Shown here one piece after another: positions 56,377 through 64,000 of a stretch of DNA of 64,000 nucleotides. A program made the translations under genes and the position numbers. Position 1 is the first letter of the stretch. The number at the start of each line of letters is the position of its first letter. Location of the stretch: assembly GCF_006494775.1 (NCBI RefSeq), contig NZ_CP041146.1:5946501-6010500 (forward strand), written 5' to 3'. The notes beneath the pieces are model-generated. The model searched no databases. It was given only the letters and a program-made list of their open reading frames with translations, and was not told where the DNA came from. This DNA comes from Nocardioides humi (lineage in GTDB: Bacteria > Actinomycetota > Actinomycetes > Propionibacteriales > Nocardioidaceae).

Positions 56377-57261
56377 TTGGACGCCCTCACCACTCCGCTG
56401 CTCGCCGGTACGGCGACCGGTGCCCTCCTCCTCATCGCCGCGCTCGGCCTCGCCCTCACCTTCGGCCAGATGGGCGTGATCAACATGGCGCACGGCGAGT
56501 TCCTGATGGCCGGCGCGTACACCGCCTACCTGACTCAGCAGGTCGTGACCAACACCGACCTGTCGATCCTGGTCGCGCTCCCCGCGGCCTTCCTCGTCGC
56601 CGGCTGCCTGGGGCTGCTGCTCGAGGTCTCGATCATCGCCTGGATGTACCGCCGGCCCCTCGACACGCTGCTGGTCACGGTCGGCGTCGGCCTCCTGCTG
56701 CGGCAGCTGGCCAAGGACGTGTTCGGCGCCCAGGGCGACCCGGTCCACACGCCGGGCTGGCTCGACGGCAACATCCTGGTCTTCGGCTACCACTGGCCCT
56801 ACCGGCAGATGTTCACCATCCTGCTGGCGCTCGCGGCCCTCGCCGGGCTCGGCGCGCTGCTGAAGTACACGTCGTACGGCCGGCGGATCCGCGCCACCGT
56901 CCAGAACCGCGACCTGGCCGAGACCATGGGCGTCTCGACCCGCAGCGTGGACCGGGTGACCTTCTTCGTCGGCTCCGGCCTCGCCGGGATCGGCGGGGTC
57001 GCCGTGTCGCTCATCTCCGGGACGAACCCGAACCTCGGGACGACGTACATCATCTCGGCGTTCCTCGTCGTGGTCGCCGGCGGGCTCGGCCAGCTGCGGG
57101 GCACGGTGATCGCGGCGTTCACCGTCGGCATCGTGACGGCCTTCTTCACCGACTGGCTCAGCTCGAGCATGGCGCAGGTCCTCACGTTCGCGCTCGTCGT
57201 CGTCTTCCTGCAGGCCCGCCCGCAGGGCCTGTTCACCGTGCGCACGAGGGGGCTGGCATGA
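56377..57261 (+). CDS. urtB: Urea ABC transporter permease
   Basis: The 294-residue branched-chain-type permease has the LivH/UrtB features ALTFGQMGVINMAHGEFLMA and GGLGQLRGTVIAAF, with about eight membrane helices. Start is TTG 56377, chosen because an AGGAG ribosome-binding site lies 14 bases upstream; a GTG in frame at 56329 falls inside the hairpin. Its stop overlaps urtC (ATGA). Confidence 0.92.
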   Translation: MDALTTPLLAGTATGALLLIAALGLALTFGQMGVINMAHGEFLMAGAYTAYLTQQVVTNTDLSILVALPAAFLVAGCLGLLLEVSIIAWMYRRPLDTLLVTVGVGLLLRQLAKDVFGAQGDPVHTPGWLDGNILVFGYHWPYRQMFTILLALAALAGLGALLKYTSYGRRIRATVQNRDLAETMGVSTRSVDRVTFFVGSGLAGIGGVAVSLISGTNPNLGTTYIISAFLVVVAGGLGQLRGTVIAAFTVGIVTAFFTDWLSSSMAQVLTFALVVVFLQARPQGLFTVRTRGLA

Positions 57262-58327
57262 GCAGCCTGCGGAGATGGAGCAGGACGTGGGGCCCGCTGC
57301 TGGGCATCGCGCTCGTCGCGATCGCGCTGCTGGTCGTGGCGCCCGCCGTGCTCAGCCCGTTCCGGCTCAACAACCTCGGCAAGTACGTCTGCTGGGCCAT
57401 CGCGGGCGTCGGCATCGGCCTCGCCTGGGGGCGCGGCGGCATGCTCGTCATGGGTCAGGGCGTCTTCTTCGGGCTGGGCGGCTACGCGATGGCGATGCAT
57501 CTCAAGCTCGAGGCGGCGATGGCCACCGGCGGCCCGGCCGCGATCCCCGACTTCATGGTCCTGTACGGCGACGCGACGATGCCCGGCTGGTGGGAGCCGT
57601 TCCGCAGCGGGACGTTCACGGTGTTCGCGATCGTCGCCCTCCCGGCCGTCGTCGCCACCGTGCTCGGCTACGCGATCTTCAAGCGGCGGGTCAAGGGCGC
57701 CTACTTCGCGATCCTCAGCCAGGCGCTCGCCGTGGCCTTCGCGACCCTGCTCATCGCCACGATCAAGCAGACCGGCGGCTTCAACGGGCTCAACCAGTTC
57801 ACCCAGTTCTTCGGCTACAACCTCTACGACCCGGTCAACAAGCAGATGATCTACTCGATCGCCGCCGTGGTCCTCGTGGTCTGCCTGCTCGTGGTGTGGC
57901 AGCTCTACCGCAGCCGCTTCGGGGAGCTCCTCGTCGCGACCCGGGACGCCGAGGAGCGGGTCCGCTTCCTGGGCCACGACCCGGCCAACGTCAAGCTGGT
58001 CGCGTTCGTCCTCGCCGCGGTCATGGCGAGCATCGGCGGGGCGCTGTTCGCCCCGATCACCGGGATCATCTCGCCCTCGGACGTCGATGCGACCGCCTCG
58101 ATCCTCCTCATCGCGGGGGTGGCCCTCGGCGGCCGGGCACTGCTGCTGGGCCCCGCGCTCGGGGCGATCGCCGTCGGCTACGGCCGCACCACGCTCTCCG
58201 AGTCCTTCCCCGACCAGTGGACCTACTTCCTGGGCCTGCTGTTCGTCGTGGTCATCCTGTTCTTCCCCTCCGGGCTGGGCAGCGCCTGGTCCCAGATCAC
58301 CAGCCGGCTGCGCCGGGAGGGAGCGGC

Positions 58328-58331
<4 letters not shown>
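57258..58331 (+). CDS. urtC: Urea ABC transporter permease
   Basis: This 357-residue LivM-type permease has CWAIAGVGIGLAWGRGGMLV and ISPSDVDATASILLIAGVA, about ten hydrophobic segments, and the TTLSESFPDQWTYFLGLLF element typical of UrtC. It pairs with UrtB in the membrane. Overlaps of four bases link it to both urtB and urtD. Confidence 0.93.
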
Positions 58332-59120
<789 letters not shown>

Positions 59121-59128
<8 letters not shown>

Positions 59129-59801
59129 GCTGCGGGGAGTGACGGCCGGGTACGGCCGGACCCGGGTGCTGGCGGACGTCACTGTGGAGGTCCCCCGGGG
59201 CGGCGCGGTGGCGATCATGGGCCACAACGGCGCCGGGAAGACCACACTGCTGCGCGTGGCCGTCGGCCTGCTGCCGGTGATGAGCGGCCAGGTGCTCCTC
59301 GACGGCGCGGACGTGACCCGGCTGCGGCCCAACAGACGGGTGGCCCGGGGCCTCGGCTACGTGCCGCAGGGACAGCTCTCGTTCCCGCAGATGACCACGC
59401 TGGAGAACCTCCAGCTGGTCAGCACCGACCGCGCGGCCATCGACGGTGTGCTCGACACCTTCCCGGCGCTGCGGGGCCTGCTGGCACGGCGGGCCGGGCT
59501 GCTCTCCGGAGGCCAGCGCCAGCAGCTCGCCATCGCCCGTACCCTGCTGACCGGGCCGCGGATGCTGATCCTCGACGAGCCCACGGAGGGCATCCAGCCC
59601 AATGTCGTCGCCGAGATCGAGTCCGTGGTGACCGCGCTGACGGCGCGGGGCGACCTGTCGGTGCTGCTGGTCGAGCAGCACGTCGGGTTCGCGCTGCGCA
59701 GCACCGGCTCCTACTACGTCCTGGAGTCGGGTCGGATCACCTCCTCGGGCGCGGGCGGACCGGACGCCCTCGACGCCGTCCGCGCGGCCATGGCGGTCTG
59801 A
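59121..59801 (+). CDS. urtE: Urea ABC transporter ATP-binding protein UrtE
   Basis: This 226-residue LivF-type ATPase has Walker [10 protein letters not shown] near residue 34, Q-loop VPQGQLSFP, signature [17 protein letters not shown], and Walker [14 protein letters not shown], which is characteristic of UrtE. It starts at ATG inside the end of urtD and ends one base before ureA, tying transport and urease genes together. Confidence 0.94.
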
Positions 59802-59802
59802 G

Positions 59803-60105
59803 ATGCACCTGACCCCTGCCGACACCGAGAAGCTGCTGCTCAGCGTCGCGGGCATGGTCGCCCGGGACCGGCTCGCCCGCGGCGTGCTGCTCAACTACCC
59901 GGAAGCGGTGGCGCTGCTGTCGTGCTGGGTCATCGAGGAGGCGCGGGCGGGCGCCCTCGTCAGCGACCTGATGACCCGCGGCCGCGAGGTCCTCGACCGG
60001 AGCCAGGTGCTGCCGGGCGTCGCGGAGATGATCGTCGACGTCCAGGTCGAGGCCACCTTCCAGGACGGGCGCAAGCTCGTCACCCTGCACCACCCGATCG
60101 CCTGA
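59803..60105 (+). CDS. ureA: Urease subunit gamma
   Basis: The 100-residue structural subunit of urease has [20 protein letters not shown] at the start, with [20 protein letters not shown] and LVTLHHPI conserved at normal length. It forms the trimeric (alpha-beta-gamma) nickel enzyme with UreB and UreC. One base separates it from urtE. Confidence 0.96.
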   Translation: MHLTPADTEKLLLSVAGMVARDRLARGVLLNYPEAVALLSCWVIEEARAGALVSDLMTRGREVLDRSQVLPGVAEMIVDVQVEATFQDGRKLVTLHHPIA

Positions 60106-60124
60106 CCACCGAGGGGAGACAGCC

Positions 60125-60526
60125 ATGGGCATCGTGACCGAGGGTCCCGGGGCGACCCGGACCGGGGCCGGCACCGTCGTGCTCAACGGGGACCGCGGCC
60201 CCGAGGAGCGGGGCGTGCTGGTCGTCACCAACACCGGCGACCGGCCGGTGCAGGTGGGCTCGCACATCCACCTGGCGGAGGTCAACGCCGCGCTGGACCT
60301 CGACCGCGCGGCCGCGCGCGGGTTCCGCCTCGACATCCCGGCCGGCACGTCGCGCCGCTTCGAGCCGGGCGCCTCGCAGGAGGTCGCGGTCGTGGCGCTG
60401 CGCGGCGCCCGGGCGGTGCCGGGCATCCAGGTCAAGACCGACGGCCGTGGGCTGGGTCGTGTCTCCCGTTCCCCGACGGCGCCCAGGCCGCCCAGTACGC
60501 ACGCCGGCGGCGTTGCCGATGCTTGA
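60125..60526 (+). CDS. ureB: Urease subunit beta with altered C-terminus
   Basis: The first ~110 residues are normal UreB ([60 protein letters not shown]). UreB normally ends near the IQVKTDG motif seen here. From about residue 112 on the sequence ([18 protein letters not shown]) is encoded by the left arm and core of the palindromic element at 60455-60614, giving about 25 extra residues and a new stop. The tail is proline- and arginine-rich and probably disordered. Confidence 0.9.
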   Translation: MGIVTEGPGATRTGAGTVVLNGDRGPEERGVLVVTNTGDRPVQVGSHIHLAEVNAALDLDRAAARGFRLDIPAGTSRRFEPGASQEVAVVALRGARAVPGIQVKTDGRGLGRVSRSPTAPRPPSTHAGGVADA

Positions 60527-60614
60527 AAGACGCCCAGTCTGCCCGCGCACCGGCGCCTTGCCATCGCACGCGCTGGACGACCTGGACATCCACCGAGGAA
60601 CGGGAGACAGGACC
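60455..60614 (+). repeat. Palindromic intergenic element, copy 3, inside the urease operon
   Basis: An arm at 60455-60472 (GGTCGTGTCTCCCGTTCC) is repeated in inverse at 60597-60614 with 17 of 18 matches. A further inner pair (GCCCAGGCCGCCCAG with CTGGACGACCTGGAC) extends the hairpin. The core keeps CGCCTTGCCATCGCACGCG (60554-60572) and GCGTTG...GCTTGA (60510-60525), as in copies 1 and 2. The right arm also holds the ureC ribosome-binding site, which could be hidden when the hairpin forms. Confidence 0.7.
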
Positions 60615-60616
60615 TG

Positions 60617-62322
60617 ATGGCTGAGATCAGCCGGGCGGCGTACGCCGCGCTCTACGGCCCCACGACGGGCGACCAGGTGCGCCTCGGCGACACCGACCTG
60701 TGGCTCGAGGTCGAGCAGGACCTCGTCGTCGGCGGCGAGGAGGCCGTCTTCGGCGGCGGCAAGTCGATCCGGGAGTCGATGGCCCAGTCGACGCGCAGCT
60801 CCGCCGAGGGAGCCCTGGACACCGTCATCACCGGCGCCGTCGTCCTGGACCACTGGGGCGTCGTCCGCGCCGACGTGGGCATCCGCGGCGGCCGCATCGT
60901 CGCCCTCGGCCGCGCGGGCAACCCGGACATCGCGGACGGCGTCCACCCCGACCTCGTGATCGGCCCCGGCACCGACGTCGTGTCCGGGGAGGGCCGGATC
61001 CTGACGGCCGGCGCGATCGACGTCCACGTCCACTTCCTGTCCCGCTCGCAGCTCGTCGAGGCCCTCGCCACCGGCACCACCACGGTGGGCGGGGGCGGCA
61101 CCGGGCCCTCGGAGGGCTCGAAGGCGACGACGGTGACGCCCGGGCCGTGGCACCTGGCGACCGTGCACCGGGCGCTGGACACCGTCCCGCTCAACGTCCT
61201 GCTCCTCGGCAAGGGGAACACCGTCAGCGCGGCCGGGCTCGCCGAGCAGGCCCTCGGCGGCGCCGCGGGCTTCAAGGTGCACGAGGACTGGGGCTCCACC
61301 CCCGCCGCCATCGACGCCGCGCTGCGAGCGGCCGACGAGTTCGGGCTGCAGGTCGCGCTGCACTCCGACAGCCTCAACGAGGCGGGGTACGTCGAGTCGA
61401 CCATCGGCGCGATCGCGGGTCGCGGCATCCACGCCTTCCACGCCGAGGGAGCGGGCGGCGGGCACGCCCCGGACATCCTCACTGTCGCGGCACTTCCCCA
61501 CGTGATCCCGGGTCGACGAACCCGACCCTCCCGCACACCGTCAACACCGTCGCCGAGCACCTCGACATGCTCATGGTCTGTCATCACCTCAACCCGCAGG
61601 TGCCCGAGGACCTCGCCTTCGCGGAGTCCCGGATCCGGGCCACGACCATCGCCGCCGAGGACCTCCTGCACGACCTGGGCGCGCTGTCGATCACCTCCTC
61701 GGACGCGCAGGCGATGGGCCGGATCGGTGAGGTGGTGTGCCGCACCTGGCAGGTCGCGCACGTCATGAAGCGCAGGTACGGCGACCACGCGGACCTCGGC
61801 GCCGGGCCGGCGGACAACCTGCGGGCGCGGCGGTACGTCGCCAAGTACACGATCAACCCCGCGATCGCGCACGGCATCGACCACGAGGTCGGGTCGGTGG
61901 AGCCCGGGAAGCTCGCCGACCTCGTGCTGTGGGACCCCCGGTTCTTCGGCATCCGGCCGGAGGCGGTGATGAAGTCGGGAGCGCTCGTGTGGGGAGCACT
62001 CGGTGACCCCAACGCCTCCATCCCGACGCCGCAGCCGGTGCTGATGCGGCCGACGCTGGTCGACGACGGCAGCCCCCACGCCGTCACCTTCGTCGCGCCG
62101 GCGGCGCTGGAGGACGGGCTCGCCGACCGGCTGGGGCTGCGGCGCCGGCTGGCGGCGGTCCGGCCGACGCGGGAGGTGACGAAGGCGTCGATGGTCAACA
62201 ACGCCGCGCTGCCCCGGATCGACATCGACCCGGAGACCTTCGAGATCGACGTCGACGGCGAGCGGGTGGTGCCGGCACCCGCCGAGGAGGTCCCCCTGGC
62301 CCGGCTGTACTCGATGTTCTGA
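60617..62322 (+). CDS. ureC: Urease subunit alpha (frame broken by one missing base)
   Basis: This is the catalytic subunit. His137 and His139 (AIDVHVHF) bind nickel and Lys220 ([13 protein letters not shown]) is the carbamylated bridge. [20 protein letters not shown] carries the active-site flap Cys/His, and [12 protein letters not shown] the nickel-ligand Asp. The frame breaks near 61510-61512 (GGG, one G short of reading [20 protein letters not shown]). With the base restored the product has about 568 residues, the normal length. All key residues lie in intact stretches, so a real loss of function is less likely than a sequence error. Confidence 0.92.
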
Positions 62323-62981
62323 TGACCCCGCCCGAGCTCTTCGTCCTGCTGCTCGCCGACGCCCGGCTGCCGGTCGGCGGGCACACCCAGTCCGGCACCC
62401 TCGAGGGAGCGCTGGCGCAGGGACTGGGGGCCGCGGACGTGCCCGGCTACCTGCGGACCCGCCTGCTCAGCACGACCCGGGTCGAGGCGGGCACCGCGGT
62501 GGTCGCCCGGGCCACGGTCGCCCGCGGCGGAGCGCTCGAGCCGGTCGAGCGCGCCTGGGCGGCCCGCACCGTCGCGCCGGCGCTGCGGGAGGCGTCGCGG
62601 GTGCAGGGGCGCGCGCTGCTGCGGCTGGCCCGTCGTACCTGGCCCGAGGCGACCCGTCCGCTCGACGACCTGCCCGCGCCGGGCCGGGCCACCGTCCTCG
62701 GCGCCGTCGCCGGCGGGCTCGGGATCAGCGCTCTCTCGCTGGCCCGGCTCGTGGCGTACGACGACGTGCAGACCGTCTGCGCCGCCGCCCTCAAGCTGCT
62801 GCCGCTGGACCCGGCGGCCGTGACCGGCTGGGTCGCCGAGGCCCTACCCGGCGTGGCGGAGGTGGCGAGCGCCGTCGCGGACGCGGAGTTGCCGTCCGAC
62901 ATCCCCGCCTGCGCCGCCCCCCAGATCGAGGCGTGGGCACAGGCCCACGCCGTCACCACGAGGAGGTTGTTCCGTGCCTGA
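62322..62981 (+). CDS. ureF: Urease accessory protein UreF
   Basis: The 219-residue helical protein recruits UreG to the urease apoprotein and acts as a GTPase gate. It has [40 protein letters not shown] and [15 protein letters not shown]. It overlaps ureC by one base and ureG by eight. ureE is absent from this cluster. Confidence 0.92.
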   Translation: MTPPELFVLLLADARLPVGGHTQSGTLEGALAQGLGAADVPGYLRTRLLSTTRVEAGTAVVARATVARGGALEPVERAWAARTVAPALREASRVQGRALLRLARRTWPEATRPLDDLPAPGRATVLGAVAGGLGISALSLARLVAYDDVQTVCAAALKLLPLDPAAVTGWVAEALPGVAEVASAVADAELPSDIPACAAPQIEAWAQAHAVTTRRLFRA

Positions 62982-63672
62982 GCACACCCACACCCACGCC
63001 CCGTCGCGCCCGCTCCGGCTCGGCGTGTGCGGCCCGGTCGGCACCGGCAAGAGCTCGCTGATCGCCCTCCTCTGCCGCGAGCTGGCCGGACGCCTCGAGC
63101 TCGCGGTGGTGACCAACGACATCTACACCGACGAGGACGCCCGCTTCCTGCGCTCGGCCGGCGTGCTCGCGCCCGAGCGGATCCGCGCCGTCGAGACCGG
63201 GGCCTGCCCGCACACCGCCATCCGCGACGACATCAGCGCCAACCTGATGACCGTCGAGGAGCTCGAGGAGGAGTACCCCGCGCTGGACCTGGTCCTGCTC
63301 GAGTCCGGCGGCGACAACCTGACCGCGACCTTCTCCCCCGCGCTCGTCGACGCCCAGGTGTTCGTGCTCGACGTGGCGGGTGGCGGGGACGTCGCCCGCA
63401 AGGGCGGCCCGGGCATCGAGCGGGCGGACCTGCTGGTCGTCAACAAGACCGACCTGGCGCCGTACGTCGGCGTGGACGTGCCGCGGATGCTCGCGGACGC
63501 CGCCGCGGCGCGCGGGGACCGGCCGGTGATCGGGCTCTCCCGCACGGACCGGTCCAGCATCGACGCGCTCGTGGCGTGGGTCGAGGAGGTCCGGCGCAGC
63601 CAGGCCGCCGGCGTCCTCGTGCCGGTGGACCCCGGGCCGATGGCGCGTCACGTCCATGCTCACGAGCACTGA
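62974..63672 (+). CDS. ureG: Urease accessory GTPase UreG
   Basis: This 232-residue SIMIBI GTPase has P-loop [14 protein letters not shown] near residues 15-28, the metal-binding Cys-Pro-His motif ([14 protein letters not shown]) and [10 protein letters not shown] for guanine recognition. It delivers nickel to urease. Both termini are histidine-rich (EHTHTHA at the start, HVHAHEH at the end), which may hold extra nickel and partly replace the missing ureE. Confidence 0.95.
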   Translation: MPEHTHTHAPSRPLRLGVCGPVGTGKSSLIALLCRELAGRLELAVVTNDIYTDEDARFLRSAGVLAPERIRAVETGACPHTAIRDDISANLMTVEELEEEYPALDLVLLESGGDNLTATFSPALVDAQVFVLDVAGGGDVARKGGPGIERADLLVVNKTDLAPYVGVDVPRMLADAAAARGDRPVIGLSRTDRSSIDALVAWVEEVRRSQAAGVLVPVDPGPMARHVHAHEH

Positions 63673-64000
63673 GCGCACCGCCCGGACCAGACTCCGGGTG
63701 ACCCGGACCGGCACCGGGCGGTGCCGGGTGCGCAGCGCGGTGACCCTCTCGGACCCGGCCGCGTCGTCGCTCCGACCGGTGCTGGTCCACCACGACGCGA
63801 GCACGGCACGGGTCTCGCTCGTTCCCGACGGGGCGCTGCTCCTCGCCGGCGACCGCGTGGAGCTCGACCTGGCCGTCGACGCCGGCGCCCGCCTCGACCT
63901 GGTCGAGCCGGGCGGCACGGTCGCGTTCGCGATGCGCGGCGGCCGCGCGGCCTGGGACGTGCGGGCGACGCTCGGCCCCGGTGCCGTGCTGGCCTGGGCC
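63656..64000 (+). CDS. ureD: Urease accessory protein UreD (partial, cut by window end)
   Basis: The first 115 residues are visible: [40 protein letters not shown] and [17 protein letters not shown], the UreD/UreH N-terminal beta region. UreD is the scaffold that binds apo-urease with UreF and UreG. It starts inside the end of ureG, and the 3' end lies outside the window. Confidence 0.88.
   Translation, partial: MLTSTERTARTRLRVTRTGTGRCRVRSAVTLSDPAASSLRPVLVHHDASTARVSLVPDGALLLAGDRVELDLAVDAGARLDLVEPGGTVAFAMRGGRAAWDVRATLGPGAVLAWA

Overview
The window is a very GC-rich chromosomal segment from an actinobacterium, most likely a Nocardioidaceae-type organism. The evidence is the near-exclusive G/C at third codon positions, dense ATGA/GTGA gene overlaps, and actinobacterial markers (RbpA, GarA, the DUF881-Sbp-DUF881 cluster, a HelD-family RNA polymerase recycling ATPase, bundles of F420/SDR/VOC oxidoreductases). 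The gene order pgsA-like, DUF881, sbp, DUF881, gcvH, garA, ftsR, BFN nuclease, second MerR, gcvP matches the Rv1822-Rv1832 block of Mycobacterium tuberculosis.

Layout. 1-3.5 kb: SOS-controlled error-prone polymerase dnaE2. 3.5-10.3 kb: a secreted collagen-like protein, tRNA-Pro(GGG) with a strong terminator, an XRE/MmyB-type regulator next to an AurF-like diiron oxygenase, a CDF cation transporter, a PaaX-type regulator, an SDR and a metallohydrolase. 10.4-22 kb: one nearly unbroken plus-strand cluster (acyltransferase, a 43-aa coupled ORF, two CNNM/CBS transporters, phosphatidyltransferase, DUF881/Sbp, gcvH, garA, ftsR, BFN, ResR-like MerR), ending in a glycine riboswitch and gcvP. 22-34 kb: serine hydrolase, thioesterase, rmuC, a decayed DUF222/HNH gene with a LexA box, fdhD-pepN, and small-metabolite enzymes. 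34.3-35.3 kb: a lower-GC patch with a MazEF-type toxin-antitoxin pair. 35.3-45.8 kb: LOG protein, DUF3224, SDRs, VOC proteins, helR behind a rifamycin-associated element, AraC regulator, FAD oxidase, zinc alcohol dehydrogenase. 45.8-50 kb: an XRE-MurA fusion, GDPD, UMF1-type MFS and rbpA behind a sigma-R-like promoter. 50-54.9 kb: minus-strand lnt-dpm-fxsA, an Lrp regulator and a 5'-3' exonuclease. 55-64 kb: a urea uptake and hydrolysis operon urtABCDE-ureABCFGD, with ureD cut by the window edge.

How the genes work together. The urt ABC transporter brings urea in and urease hydrolyses it, so 55-64 kb is a nitrogen-scavenging unit. GcvH and GcvP belong to the glycine cleavage system, and gcvP is gated by glycine through its riboswitch. 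RbpA and HelR both act on RNA polymerase and are both linked in other actinobacteria to rifampicin tolerance. Two LexA boxes tie dnaE2 and a dead HNH gene to the SOS response.

Two cross-cutting observations stand out. First, three intergenic elements (about 6.2, 40.0 and 60.5 kb) share a conserved core but carry locus-specific inverted arms, so each forms a long hairpin; one has replaced the end of ureB. Second, six otherwise good genes are each broken by one missing base in a G or C run. This looks more like consensus sequence error than six real mutations, so those genes are annotated as genes with an interrupted frame.
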